This document shows positions 34,181 to 43,146 of a stretch of DNA of 64,000 bases, piece after piece. Origin of the DNA: Planomicrobium okeanokoites (GTDB lineage: Bacteria > Bacillota > Bacilli > Bacillales_A > Planococcaceae). The DNA is taken from the NCBI RefSeq assembly GCF_003428875.1, contig NZ_QQRS01000002.1:434001-498000 (forward strand), given 5' to 3'. The notes under the pieces are model-generated. The model was not told where the DNA came from, made no database searches, and was given only the letters and a program-made list of their open reading frames with translations. Made by a program: the position numbers and the translations under genes. Position 1 is the first letter of the stretch. Each line of letters opens with the position of its first letter.

Positions 34181-35509
34181 ATGGGCAGTCGCAGTAAAAA
34201 GAGGGTCAAGATTTCACCGCCTCTTTTGATTTCCGGGAGCTTTTTCGTATTAATCATCATGGGCACGATTCTATTGAAATTACCCATTGCGACCACTGCC
34301 CCGATTTCCTGGACAGACGCATTGTTTGTGGCCACTTCTGCCACAACTGTAACCGGATTGAGCGTGTTCGACCCCGGCACTGTTTTAACCGGATTCGGCG
34401 AAGGGGTTTTGCTGGTATTGATCCAGTTTGGCGGCATCGGCCTTATGACGTTTGCCGTTGCCATCCTGATGATGTTCAAAAAGAAAATCGGCATCCAGAA
34501 CCGGCTATATCTGCAGGAGGCATTTTCCCAAAACACCTTTGGCGGCATCATTCGACTGGTCAAGTACATCCTGTTATTCGTCTTTTCAGTCGAGGCGATC
34601 GGCATCGTCTTACTGACGGCTTACTGGCTTCCCGATTACGGCTTGAAAGAATCGCTGCATTTCAGCGTATTCCATGTCATATCCGCTTTTAATAACGCCG
34701 GCTTTTCGTTATTTCCGGATAACCTGATGAGCCATCAGACAGATCCACTGGTGCTGTTCCTCTTGTCTGCATTGTTCATCGTCGGCGGCATCGGCTTTAC
34801 CGTTGTAGTCGATCTGTTCCAGAAGAAAACATTCCGGCAATGGTCGCTTCATACCAAATTGATGGTCATCGGAACATTGGTGCTCAATCTGTTCGCGACA
34901 ATCATCGTTTTTATCCTGGAACATGACAACCCCGAAACAATCGGCGGCATGTCATTGTTCGAACAGATTTTTGCATCTTATTTTACCGGCGTGACTCCTC
35001 GGACCGCCGGATTCAATGTTGTAGATTACGCTTTTATGGAAGATCCGACGCTCTTGTTCACGATGATCCTGATGTTCATCGGCGGCGGCAGCGCTTCGAC
35101 AGCATCCGGCATCAAGCTGACGACGTTCATCGTTGTCGTGCTTGCAACGGTTTCCTTTCTTCGGTCTGAACGGGAACCGGAAATTTTCGGCCGCTCGATC
35201 CGCCTTGAAATCACGTTGCGGTCACTGGCCATCACCACCATCAGCGTGCTGACGGTCTGGCTGTTCATCTTTCTCCTGACGATTTCCGAATCACTTCCAT
35301 TCCTGCCGCTCGCGTTTGAAGTGGTATCGGCTTTCGGCACAGTTGGATTGTCGATGGGTGTGACGGGTCAGCTGAGCGATCTCGGCGAAGTGCTGCTGTG
35401 CATCCTGATGTTCATCGGCCGAGTCGGTCCGCTCACCTTGTTCTTTTTATTGCTTAAGAAAAAGAAAGAGCATTTCAGATATCCGTACGACCAAGTATTT
35501 ACAGGATGA
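34181..35509 (+). CDS. KtrB/TrkH-family potassium uptake channel subunit
   Basis: A 442-residue integral membrane protein of the SKT superfamily. Four pore-loop repeats are visible, including ATSATTVTGLSVFDPG, FNNAGFSL and GVTPRTAGFN, with selectivity-filter glycines, and GGGSASTASGIKLTTFIV near residue 310 for the gating loop. KtrB works with a cytosolic RCK subunit (KtrA), which is not adjacent here. The ATG at 34181 follows AAGGAAGTG; the upstream GTG at 34151 lacks a ribosome site. Control by the c-di-AMP riboswitch is strongly supported. Confidence 0.92.
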   Translation: MGSRSKKRVKISPPLLISGSFFVLIIMGTILLKLPIATTAPISWTDALFVATSATTVTGLSVFDPGTVLTGFGEGVLLVLIQFGGIGLMTFAVAILMMFKKKIGIQNRLYLQEAFSQNTFGGIIRLVKYILLFVFSVEAIGIVLLTAYWLPDYGLKESLHFSVFHVISAFNNAGFSLFPDNLMSHQTDPLVLFLLSALFIVGGIGFTVVVDLFQKKTFRQWSLHTKLMVIGTLVLNLFATIIVFILEHDNPETIGGMSLFEQIFASYFTGVTPRTAGFNVVDYAFMEDPTLLFTMILMFIGGGSASTASGIKLTTFIVVVLATVSFLRSEREPEIFGRSIRLEITLRSLAITTISVLTVWLFIFLLTISESLPFLPLAFEVVSAFGTVGLSMGVTGQLSDLGEVLLCILMFIGRVGPLTLFFLLLKKKKEHFRYPYDQVFTG

Positions 35510-35531
35510 CAATAAAACCTTGGGCGATGAA

Positions 35532-35560
35532 TTGACAAAGCGGGACCGCTTGCATAGAAT
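35532..35560 (+). promoter_or_regulatory. Candidate sigma-A promoter of the T-box leader
   Basis: TTGACA at 35532-35537, a 17-bp spacer and TAGAAT at 35555-35560. Confidence 0.75.
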
Positions 35561-35566
35561 AAGGAC

Positions 35567-35889
35567 AAGCTTTTGTATGATCATGGGAGCAGGCGCCGGG
35601 AGCGGCGTCACCTGAGTACAGCCGAGCTGAGCATAGCAGAGTAAATCGTCGAACAGGAAAAGTAGCGCAAAAAGCCTCTCAAAGAGAGCCGGTGGCAGGT
35701 GGAAACCGGCGGGGCGAATGCGTGAATGGGCCTGTGAGTGGTGTCCTGAAAATCGAGTAAGGACATCCGTTTTCCCCGCGTTACTGGGGATCAAGTGAAA
35801 GCTGCAATGGCTTTAACACGAGGTGGCACCGCGGTCAATCCGTCCTCTGCAAGGAACAGTCCTGTTCTTTGCAGAGGGCTTTTTTTATT
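35567..35889 (+). ncRNA. T-box leader, probably tRNA-Trp responsive
   Basis: The leader has the T-box sequence GAGGTGGCACCGCGG (35820-35834), the AG-bulge/GNTG region AGAGAGCCGGTGGCAGGTGG (about 35684-35703) and a terminator with CCTCTGCA/TGCAGAGG arms and a T-run (about 35844-35888). The likely specifier codon is TGG at 35739-35741, fitting uncharged tRNA-Trp and the downstream trpE. The specifier position is inferred by eye from the surrounding pattern. Confidence 0.9.
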
Positions 35890-35930
35890 GGCCGGCGCTG
35901 CCGAACCGAGACCAGAGGAGATGAGCAGAG

Positions 35931-37271
35931 ATGGAGATCAGAAAGATCGAAGGAGATTTGCTGACGCCGATTGCGGTGTTCAACCGGCTGACAGGGCCGA
36001 GAAAGTTTTTGCTGGAAAGTTCGCTTAAAACGTCGCTTACCGGCCGCTATTCGTTTATCGGCGCCGATCCGGTCAAGTCTTTTATCGGCGAGAAAGAGCG
36101 GCTGATGGAAGTCAACCACAGAACCGGCGAGGAGACGATTCACCACGGGAAGCCGCTGGAAATATTGAAAGATTTGGTCCCGACCGATCGTGAATCGATT
36201 GAAGGACTGCCGTTTACCGGCGGTGCGCTTGGCTATATCGGCTACGATGCCATTGCGGCTTATGAGCCTGTTGAGGCAGCACGCGTGAACAGCCTGCAGA
36301 TGCCGGATATCCATTTGCATGATTACCAGACCGTCGTGATATTCGATCATGTAAAGCATGACGTAACGATAGTGTCCACTGAAGGCAAAATCGACCAAGT
36401 AACAGCGCAATTACAAGACGCGGAACAGCCTGAGGGCTTCGAATCACAGTCGCCGCTTGCTTTCCGATCGACAACCGATGCCGACAGTTTCAAACAGAAA
36501 GTGAAGCTGGCCAAAAAGCATATCGAAAACGGCGATGTATTCCAGATTGTGTTATCGCAGCGGCTGTCCGCTGATTACAAAGGAGACTCTTTCAGCCTCT
36601 ACCGGAAATTGCGCAAACAGAATCCGTCTCCATATCAGTTTTATATCGACTTTACTGATTACGCCGTGGTCGGGGCGTCGCCTGAGAGTTTATTGACCCT
36701 GCGGGGTGGCCATATGGTGACCAATCCGATCGCCGGCACACGAAAACGCGGACGGACCGAAGAAGAAGACGCGCGCTTGGCCGAAGATTTGGAGCAGGAT
36801 GAAAAAGAGCGGGCCGAGCATCAGATGCTGGTCGATCTCAGCCGCAATGACGTCGGTCGCGTGGCCGCTATCGGTTCGGTGAAAATACCGAAATACATGA
36901 AAATCGAACGCTACCAGCACGTCATGCATCTGGTTTCGGAAGTCACCGGCGAGCTCGGCGACGATATGCATCCGCTTGATGCACTTGTTTCCTGTCTGCC
37001 GGCGGGAACCGTCTCTGGTGCACCGAAAGTCCGCGCCATGCAGCTGATCCAGCAATTCGAAGAAGAACGGAGAGGCGTCTACGGCGGAGCCATCGGTTAC
37101 CTCGGCAATAACGGCAATCTCGATATGGCGTTAGCCATCCGGACATTTGTCGTTAAAGACAGTCAGGTCCATGTCCAGGCAGGTGCCGGCATCGTTTACG
37201 ACTCGATTCCCCAGGCGGAATTTGAAGAGACGCTGCACAAAGCTCGTTCGCTGACGGAGGTGTTCGGATGA
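35931..37271 (+). CDS. trpE: Anthranilate synthase component I
   Basis: A 446-residue chorismate-utilising enzyme. It contains VFQIVLSQRL, the substrate-binding PYQFYIDF and SPESLLTL, and the catalytic NPIAGTRKRG and LVDLSRNDVGRVA; AGTVSGAPKVRAMQLI and the GGAIGYL-to-end region are classic. It combines chorismate with ammonia or glutamine-derived ammonia to form anthranilate, the first step of tryptophan synthesis. PabB-like enzymes are similar, but the Trp-type T-box leader favours TrpE. The next gene overlaps by 4 bp (ATGA) and supplies the amidotransferase. No trpDCFBA genes follow. Confidence 0.93.
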   Translation: MEIRKIEGDLLTPIAVFNRLTGPRKFLLESSLKTSLTGRYSFIGADPVKSFIGEKERLMEVNHRTGEETIHHGKPLEILKDLVPTDRESIEGLPFTGGALGYIGYDAIAAYEPVEAARVNSLQMPDIHLHDYQTVVIFDHVKHDVTIVSTEGKIDQVTAQLQDAEQPEGFESQSPLAFRSTTDADSFKQKVKLAKKHIENGDVFQIVLSQRLSADYKGDSFSLYRKLRKQNPSPYQFYIDFTDYAVVGASPESLLTLRGGHMVTNPIAGTRKRGRTEEEDARLAEDLEQDEKERAEHQMLVDLSRNDVGRVAAIGSVKIPKYMKIERYQHVMHLVSEVTGELGDDMHPLDALVSCLPAGTVSGAPKVRAMQLIQQFEEERRGVYGGAIGYLGNNGNLDMALAIRTFVVKDSQVHVQAGAGIVYDSIPQAEFEETLHKARSLTEVFG

Positions 37272-37837
37272 TTCTCCTGATCGATCACTTCGATTCGTTC
37301 ACCTATAACATTTATCAGGCCGTTTCCTTATTGGGGCGTGAAGTTGAAGTCGTGCGCTACGGTGTGCTGACGGCTGAGGAAATTCTTGAGCGGGAACCGG
37401 AAGCCATCATCCTGTCCCCTGGGCCGGGGCATCCTGATGCAGCGCCGGAATCGATCCGGCTGATCCAGCTTGCCGGTGACAGGGTTCCCCTGCTCGGAAT
37501 CTGCCTCGGCCACCAGCTGATCGGCGCCGCTTTCGGCGGAACAATTTCGCATGCACCAATTATCCGGCACGGAAAAGTATCTGCGATTTCACACAGCCAT
37601 CAAGGCATATTTTCGGAAATGACAGTTCCGCTCCCTGCCATGCGCTATCATTCGCTGGTGATCGAGGCGGAATCGCTTCCTACATGTCTGGAAGTTCAGG
37701 CTGTTTCCGAAGATGACGGCATGATCATGGCTGTAAAACATACCGACTATCCGATTTACGGCATCCAGTTTCATCCGGAATCGATTGGGACGCCGGATGG
37801 GAACAAATTGATGGCAGGCTTTTTGGATCGCATATAA
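37268..37837 (+). CDS. trpG: Anthranilate synthase component II (glutamine amidotransferase)
   Basis: A 189-residue class I amidotransferase. The catalytic cysteine lies in LLGICLGHQLIG (about residue 80), the His-Glu pair in GIQFHPESI near residue 168, and the substrate loop in ILSPGPGHP. It hydrolyses glutamine and channels ammonia to TrpE. In many Bacillales one such subunit serves both tryptophan and folate synthesis (PabA), so a dual role is possible. It overlaps trpE by 4 bp; a terminator follows. Confidence 0.92.
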   Translation: MILLIDHFDSFTYNIYQAVSLLGREVEVVRYGVLTAEEILEREPEAIILSPGPGHPDAAPESIRLIQLAGDRVPLLGICLGHQLIGAAFGGTISHAPIIRHGKVSAISHSHQGIFSEMTVPLPAMRYHSLVIEAESLPTCLEVQAVSEDDGMIMAVKHTDYPIYGIQFHPESIGTPDGNKLMAGFLDRI

Positions 37838-37841
37838 AAAT

Positions 37842-37891
37842 AAAAAGCGGAATTCCTGCGCCATGTGAATGGGGGGGAATTCCGCTTTTTT
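37842..37891 (+). terminator. Intrinsic terminator of trpEG
   Basis: AAAAAGCGGAATTC/GAATTCCGCTTTTT stem and T-run right after the trpG stop. Confidence 0.85.
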
Positions 37892-37900
37892 GTGTTGGAT

Positions 37901-38245
37901 TTATTTCATGTTCGTTTTTATACTTTCCGGAATCATAATAACCGCAGTGGTTAGATCAACCGGCGCAAATTCCGGATCAATGCATTCCTTCCAGAAAGCC
38001 ATATGCTTTTCGTCAATCCAGTGAGTTGATGTCTCCACTTCCTGGCCGCCCTCGCCCTGGACCGAATACCAATAGAGATACTCATTGCCGTCGAGCATTT
38101 CACGGAAAATCGTCTCGACATACATTTTCTCACCCTCCAAGGTGACCAAAACATCCTTCATATTGCCATTCAGAAATGCCAGCCATTCATCGACCACAGC
38201 TGACTTTCCATCTTTAACTCGAAATCTTGTTAATTCTACGTTCAT
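37901..38245 (-). CDS. DUF6176-like small cytosolic protein
   Basis: A 114-residue acidic protein (VELTRFRVKDGKSAVVDEWL, GEKMYVETIFREMLDGNEYL, HMAFWKECID). The first segment and the paired helices resemble the DUF6176 group of alpha/beta-barrel-like small proteins; function unknown. The ATG at 38245 follows GGAGAG; the longer reading from 38260 is rejected. The upstream DUF3885 gene ends 21 bp before this start, so they may be one operon. Confidence 0.65.
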   Translation of the reverse strand: MNVELTRFRVKDGKSAVVDEWLAFLNGNMKDVLVTLEGEKMYVETIFREMLDGNEYLYWYSVQGEGGQEVETSTHWIDEKHMAFWKECIDPEFAPVDLTTAVIMIPESIKTNMK

Positions 38246-38266
38246 TTTTAAACTCTCCATTCTTAT

Positions 38267-38914
38267 TTATTTGAATACAGCATCGATCTTGTCACTGTCG
38301 TAATCGAGGATCCAATCGTTATATTGTTCGTATAAAAAACGGATATTTTCTTTATCCGCAGCGATGATATCGCATCCCCGGTCATCGTAGAGATGGTAAA
38401 TGAGTTGCTGGGTTATATTAATCAAATAAATACGGGCGTCGCTTCCCTGGTAATTGGTAATTCTTGAAGGGTGACCAAAATCCTGGTAACAGATGACCTG
38501 CAATAATTGCGGGTAGCGAATATCCTTTTTGCGGCAGGCGTAGCTGAAGCGACGAGTCGTAATATTTTCATCGAATTCCGGCAGTTCGATCTCTTCCAGC
38601 TGCAGTTTATATAAGGCCTGCGGTTGCTTGATGTATTTCTTGTAAACATTTACAGGTTTTTTGCGAATAAAGGAATTGTTTTGCCATGTAATCAGGTCTG
38701 TCACAAAGAGGATTTCATCTTCGTCATTGAAAGCCGCATCGAATAACGCCGTGGAACGCTCGAAAGCCTGCGCTAAAAAGTTCGGTTCTTCGTAAGAGCG
38801 TTTAGGATCCGCTATCTCGAAACGCAGCCCGGGTTCCCACGCATAAAACAGGGCTGGCACAAGTTCGATGCCATTAAAGTGTTGATTCATAAATGATTGC
38901 AGTTTGTCGGGCAT
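38267..38914 (-). CDS. DUF3885-family protein
   Basis: A 215-residue protein beginning MPDKLQSFMNQHFNGIELVP, with ALFYAWEPGLRFEIADP, EDEILFVTDLITWQNN and YLINITQQLIYHLYDDRGCD (then IIAADK and YNDWILDYD), a pattern of the DUF3885 family found in Bacillales. Function unknown. GGAGGGATCCA precedes the ATG at 38914; the in-frame start at 38935 would overlap that site. A 21-bp gap separates it from the downstream DUF6176-like gene. Confidence 0.7.
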   Translation of the reverse strand: MPDKLQSFMNQHFNGIELVPALFYAWEPGLRFEIADPKRSYEEPNFLAQAFERSTALFDAAFNDEDEILFVTDLITWQNNSFIRKKPVNVYKKYIKQPQALYKLQLEEIELPEFDENITTRRFSYACRKKDIRYPQLLQVICYQDFGHPSRITNYQGSDARIYLINITQQLIYHLYDDRGCDIIAADKENIRFLYEQYNDWILDYDSDKIDAVFK

Positions 38915-38948
38915 TGGATCCCTCCATTTTTTCAAGGTTGTATTAAGA

Positions 38949-39287
38949 TTACTCCACTTTCAACACGCTCAAATGATCTGTAGTCGCAATCAGATCAATT
39001 TTCTTGTCGTCCTTCTGGTAAATCGGCGTCAGTTCGCCTTCAACTTTCTCCCAGCCATCTAGCTTCAACGCCAATCGATAGCTCCAGGGAATGCCATTGT
39101 CGCCGGAAGCTTTCGGCCACTCGTAATTCTTTCCGAATTCATTTTCTTCAACGAGCGTGGCGCTTTGAGGCACCGGAAAATCCAGTAACTCGGCGTCTGC
39201 TTTGTAACTCGTAGTGAGTACGAAAGCTGAAATGCCGCCTATCAAAACTAAAAAACTTAATGCGATTGGCCATATGAATTTTTTCAT
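38949..39287 (-). CDS. Hypothetical membrane-anchored protein
   Basis: A 112-residue protein: an N-terminal membrane segment (about residues 5-25) followed by an extracytoplasmic beta-rich domain (ATLVEENEFGKNYEWPKASG, LTPIYQKDDKKIDLIATTDH). No lipobox. GGAGAATCTTCG precedes the ATG at 39287. Function unknown. The DUF3885 gene follows 34 bp downstream, so it may be the first gene of that operon. Confidence 0.6.
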   Translation of the reverse strand: MKKFIWPIALSFLVLIGGISAFVLTTSYKADAELLDFPVPQSATLVEENEFGKNYEWPKASGDNGIPWSYRLALKLDGWEKVEGELTPIYQKDDKKIDLIATTDHLSVLKVE

Positions 39288-39502
39288 CGAAGATTCTCCT
39301 TGTGGGGTCAAATTTTAATAAATTCAATGAAGTGCCTATTCAATTTCACTATTTAACCCAATATTTTAAATACTGCCCACTTCTAATATACAGATTGTGG
39401 AAAAATAACACTAGTTCACCTTGGAGATTTTGTTTCATCTGTGGAACTATCTTTAAAAATTAAAGTCTCTTTAATTAAGACCGATTCGAGGGAGTGAGTT
39501 AG

Positions 39503-39787
39503 TTGTATTACGCACTGATATTAATTTCCTTTATTATTTCTATAGTTGCCGTGAGGTTGGTCTATCGAAAGACACAAAAGAAAATGATCAGTATCTTTTT
39601 TACGCTTTTGATTAATATTCTGTTTTTAGGTACAGCTTTCACTATTTCATATCAGATGGATATAGAGAAATGGAATATTGGGACAGGAAATTGGAAGATT
39701 GTCTATTTGCTGATTGCCATCCCAATCATCACCTGGTTTAATGCCTTTTTGCTGCAATTTGTGAAGGTGGAAGACACCACGAAATGA
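39503..39787 (+). CDS. Small membrane protein with three predicted helices
   Basis: A 94-residue hydrophobic protein (MYYALILISFIISIVAVRLV; MISIFFTLLINILFLGTAF; IVYLLIAIPIITWFNAFLL). It starts at TTG after GAGGGAGTGAG. No family recognised. Array H follows directly and separates it from the oligoendopeptidase gene. Confidence 0.55.
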   Translation: MYYALILISFIISIVAVRLVYRKTQKKMISIFFTLLINILFLGTAFTISYQMDIEKWNIGTGNWKIVYLLIAIPIITWFNAFLLQFVKVEDTTK

Positions 39788-39800
39788 CGATCTCAATGTT

Positions 39801-39910
39801 TATTTGCGGTGAGCGTGATTTATTTGCGCAGATTCGGATTTGTTTGCGCTGAGCGGATTTTATTTGCGCAGAATTGAATTTGTTTGCGCTGAGCAGAATT
39901 TATTTGCGGT
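39801..39910 (+). repeat. Array H: six units, exact 20-bp period with 40-bp alternation
   Basis: TATTTGCG or TGTTTGCG cores start at 39801, 39821, 39841, 39861, 39881 and 39901. The inner units alternate between TATTTGCGCAGA and TGTTTGCGCTGAGC, giving a 40-bp higher-order repeat. It lies between tandem genes and upstream of the oligoendopeptidase. Confidence 0.95.
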
Positions 39911-40042
39911 AACGCTGATTTCATGAAAAATTTTATTTCCATAAATACATTTCCATGTAACTTCCCTTCGACTTCCCACTCGTATTCATGTAAACTTAAC
40001 GGGAACATATGTTTTGTTTTGTATATAAAAGGGGGATTCCGG

Positions 40043-41845
40043 ATGAAGGGTAACGAGTTTACGGATACGTGGGAATTGGATTCTCTGTTAAAGGGGTCAG
40101 GTGAACTGACTGATTTGATCGCGCAAACGAAAGTGGGCATTGCTGAATGCCTGGAACGAGCCGAGGCGCTGGATTTAACCAATACTCAAGACAATAAAGA
40201 ACCGGTCGCCATCATTCTCCGGGACATCGGCTGCATCCAGAATGCACTGTCCCAAATGAGTTCGTTCATTACTTGCCTGCTTGCTGAAAATCCGGGAAAT
40301 CAGACAGGCACCTCCCTGCAAGGAACCATTTCTTCAGTAAAGGCTGACTTCAGTTCACTGGTGAAAAAACTCCAATACCAGCTTGCTGAACTGGATTCGG
40401 CAGCCTGGGATTTATTGCTGCAAACTGAAAGTTTGAGGGACTACCGATTTATATTAAATGAATGGCGGACGGATGCGGATGCCGCTCTGTCGAATAAAGA
40501 AGAAGCTTTGATTTCCGATTTGATGGTCGATGGCTATCATGCCTGGAACGATCTATACCGCTCCATCCTCAATAATTTGCGCGTCTATATAGAGATGGAT
40601 GGCGTCGAAAAGACGTTTTCCATCGGACAGGCAGTGAATTTACGGTCGCATCCAAATCCAGCGATCAGGAAAAACGCTTTTATTGCTTTGGAAAATTTGT
40701 GGACGGGGCAACAGGAAACGATGGCGCGGATTCTCAATCACATTACCGGGTTCCGCTTGCAGGTCGACCGGAAGCGCGGAGCTTCGAGCAGTCTGGAGCA
40801 GCCGCTCAAAGATAACCGGATGAGCAAAAAGACGCTGCAGTCTATGTGGCGGGTTGTCGAACGGCAAAAGCCTGCGTTCGTCGATTATCTGGACCATAAA
40901 GCGCAATCTGCCGGGAACGATCAAATGCCTTCCTATGATTTTTGGGCGCCTTTAGCAGAAAAGGACATCACCCTCGATTACCGGCAAGGCGCCGAATTCA
41001 TCCTCCAGCAATTCCGGAACTTCGGACCGGAGTTGGAGCAATTCACCCGCAATGCCTTTGAAAAAGGCTGGGTTGAAGCAGCCGATCGTCCTGGAAAATC
41101 AGCTGTGGCTTTTTGCGCAGGCTTTCCGCTGTCGGGTGAATCCCGTGTATTTCTGACTTTTGACGGCTCGATGACCACTCTTCTGACGCTTGCCCATGAA
41201 CTCGGCCACGCCTTCCACAATCATGCATTGAAAGATGTGGCTCCCCTGAACCGCCGCTACAGCATGAGCACAGCGGAAACCGCGTCGACATTTGCTGAAA
41301 TGATTATGCTCGATGCCGCGATTGAGCAAACGGACGATTCGGACAAAAAACTGATGCTGCTGGATGAAAAAATAAAGCGCAGTGTCATGAATTTCATGAA
41401 CCTGCATTCGAGATTTCTTTTTGAAGAGCGGCTCTATGAAGCGCGTGGAAAAGGCATGGTTTCAGCTGACCGGCTGAACGATATGATGGAAGATGCGCTT
41501 GCTGAAGCCTATGCCGGTTCCATGAGCCACTTGCCAGTCCATTCATGGATTTCGACGCCACATTTCTATATCACTTCTTCCCCGTTCTATAATTTCCCTT
41601 ATACATTCGGTTATCTGTTTGCTGTCAGTATTTATGCAAAAGCGAAAGAACAAGGAGCCGATTTCGAGAAGAATTATTTAGCATTGCTGCGCGACACCGG
41701 CAGTATGACGGTCGAAGATTTGGCAATGAAGCACCTCGGAGAAGATATTACGCAGGAGAGTTTCTGGGAAAAAGGGATGGCTCTTTGCCTGAAGGATGTA
41801 GAGGAGTTTATCCAGCTGTCGTCGAGGAGTTTGGTGAGGCAGTGA
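40043..41845 (+). CDS. M3-family oligoendopeptidase (PepF type)
   Basis: A 600-residue zinc endopeptidase. The HExxH site lies in TLAHELGHAFHNHAL (about residues 388-402), and the third ligand in STAETASTFAEMIM about 27 residues later. The N-terminal helical region (EFTDTWELDSLLKGSGELTD) and the long body match oligoendopeptidase F, a cytosolic enzyme that degrades peptides of 7-17 residues. The ATG at 40043 follows a GGGGG-rich site. It stands alone behind array H; a terminator follows. Confidence 0.92.
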   Translation: MKGNEFTDTWELDSLLKGSGELTDLIAQTKVGIAECLERAEALDLTNTQDNKEPVAIILRDIGCIQNALSQMSSFITCLLAENPGNQTGTSLQGTISSVKADFSSLVKKLQYQLAELDSAAWDLLLQTESLRDYRFILNEWRTDADAALSNKEEALISDLMVDGYHAWNDLYRSILNNLRVYIEMDGVEKTFSIGQAVNLRSHPNPAIRKNAFIALENLWTGQQETMARILNHITGFRLQVDRKRGASSSLEQPLKDNRMSKKTLQSMWRVVERQKPAFVDYLDHKAQSAGNDQMPSYDFWAPLAEKDITLDYRQGAEFILQQFRNFGPELEQFTRNAFEKGWVEAADRPGKSAVAFCAGFPLSGESRVFLTFDGSMTTLLTLAHELGHAFHNHALKDVAPLNRRYSMSTAETASTFAEMIMLDAAIEQTDDSDKKLMLLDEKIKRSVMNFMNLHSRFLFEERLYEARGKGMVSADRLNDMMEDALAEAYAGSMSHLPVHSWISTPHFYITSSPFYNFPYTFGYLFAVSIYAKAKEQGADFEKNYLALLRDTGSMTVEDLAMKHLGEDITQESFWEKGMALCLKDVEEFIQLSSRSLVRQ

Positions 41846-41866
41846 TTTGATGGATTTGAATAAATT

Positions 41867-41901
41867 AAAAGAAGGATTCCATTTCGGAATCCTTCTTTTT
41901 T
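41867..41901 (+). terminator. Intrinsic terminator
   Basis: AAAAGAAGGATTCC/GGAATCCTTCTTTT stem with a T-run after the oligoendopeptidase gene. Confidence 0.9.
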
Positions 41902-42045
41902 CCGTTAATATGTTCTAGTGCAAGCACATCTGCCTTAAGTGATTGAAAATTACATGAGAACCATTCAAACTGAAAGTAATAAACCACTTACAGCGCCAGT
42001 CATAATGACTGGCACTGAGGAAAACTATTTATGAGGAGACTCCGC

Positions 42046-42372
42046 ATGACAACCGATATAATCATTTCGCTTCTCGGCATCCTGCTTCTGCTCGTCATGG
42101 GCATTTACCTGCTGCAGGGCAAAGGTGCGATGTTGATCGCTGGATATAACACTTTGCCGAAAGAAGAAAAGGAAAAATACGATGAAGCGGCTTTATGCAA
42201 GGCAACTGGAAAATTGATCCTGAGTTTCATCGCACCCATTACGCTGATTTCTCTGGGTGACCTACTCCAGATGAACTCCCTGATGATTGCCGGCGGCGTT
42301 TTACTCGCCGTCCTGATTGTCTTCGGACTGATTTACATTAATACCGGGAACCGGTTTAAAAAGAATGCATAA
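42046..42372 (+). CDS. DUF3784-family small membrane protein
   Basis: A 108-residue protein with three hydrophobic segments. MLIAGYNTLPKEEKEKYDEA after the first helix and the KATGKLILSF segment are the hallmarks of DUF3784. Function unknown. GAGGAGACTCCGC precedes the ATG at 42046, and the earlier ATG at 42031 lies within that site. Confidence 0.75.
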   Translation: MTTDIIISLLGILLLLVMGIYLLQGKGAMLIAGYNTLPKEEKEKYDEAALCKATGKLILSFIAPITLISLGDLLQMNSLMIAGGVLLAVLIVFGLIYINTGNRFKKNA

Positions 42373-42431
42373 AAGATAAAGGCATCTTCTTACGAGTGAA
42401 TTGTACGTAAAAAATGGATGCTTTTATCTTG
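42369..42431 (+). terminator. Probable intrinsic terminator
   Basis: AAGATAAAGGCATC pairs with GATGCTTTTATCTT (one mismatch) around an internal region, followed by a T-rich stretch at 42450. Confidence 0.5.
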
Positions 42432-42478
42432 CCGGCCATATGACACAGTTTTTTTTGAATTTATTTATATTACACACT

Positions 42479-42501
42479 TTACAGACATCTGTTGTCTGTA
42501 A
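42479..42501. promoter_or_regulatory. 23-bp palindrome matching the Rrf2-promoter palindrome
   Basis: TTACAGAC, seven bases, GTCTGTAA. It has the same geometry and 14 of 16 arm bases in common with the palindrome at 44517-44539 upstream of the rrf2-type gene. It lies between convergent 3' ends and lacks a T-run, so it does not look like a terminator. Confidence 0.5.
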
Positions 42502-42520
42502 TTAAACCAAAAAAATATAC

Positions 42521-43120
42521 TTACCCTACTTCCCCCTGCTTCTGCACAATCAATACATACAACGATTCTGAAGGAAATACTTTTTCAACTACCCGGAAAC
42601 CGGCATCCTCCATCTCCTGTTCCATCCCTGCCAAAGAAATTCTCGGTGCTTTATGGGATGTTTCCACTTTGGGCTCGAGTTCGATACAGATTAAATGGCC
42701 ACTATCTTTCAATACATTTTTCATTTGCGTCAATGTTTGATCCAAAGGCCGGATCTCGTGCAATACCAATGAAGCGATCACCAGGTCGACCCTTTCATCA
42801 GGCAAGGGAATGTCCGAACCATCTGTGTGAACCGGAATGATGTTTTCAATTTCCGCGTGCAGAGCTTTCGCTTTTATAACGTCCAGCATTTCAGCATCCA
42901 TATCAAGCGCATATACATTCCCAGTCACTGCTTTCGCCGCGGGAATCGTAAAGTAACCGGTACCCGCCCCGAAATCCAACACCGTATCCGTTTCACTAAT
43001 CGGAATCAGGCTCAATAATTTTTCTGGAGACAAGTCATTTTTTCGCGCGGGATTCTCCAGATAAGACATTTTCCCGTGAGACCCATGCTTACTATACGAG
43101 TTTTTATGTTTCTCGTGCAT
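42521..43120 (-). CDS. Class I SAM-dependent methyltransferase
   Basis: A 199-residue methyltransferase. Motif I (VLDFGAGTGYFTI, about residues 46-58), the acidic end of motif II (VYALDMDAEML) and motif IV (VDLVIASLVLHEI) define the Rossmann-like SAM fold. Its N-terminus is histidine-rich (MHEKHKNSYSKHGSHGKMSY). Substrate unknown; similar genes often sit with arsenic- or redox-related genes. It is the last gene of an operon with the Rrf2 regulator and a thioredoxin reductase-like flavoprotein (26-bp gap). Confidence 0.85.
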   Translation of the reverse strand: MHEKHKNSYSKHGSHGKMSYLENPARKNDLSPEKLLSLIPISETDTVLDFGAGTGYFTIPAAKAVTGNVYALDMDAEMLDVIKAKALHAEIENIIPVHTDGSDIPLPDERVDLVIASLVLHEIRPLDQTLTQMKNVLKDSGHLICIELEPKVETSHKAPRISLAGMEQEMEDAGFRVVEKVFPSESLYVLIVQKQGEVG

Positions 43121-43146
43121 CTATTTTCCTCCTCTTGCTGATCTTT

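Noticed and set aside
42479-42501. Palindrome as a transcription terminator for the Rrf2 operon
   Set aside because: No T-run follows the stem on either strand, and its arms match the Rrf2 promoter palindrome, so an operator is a better explanation.
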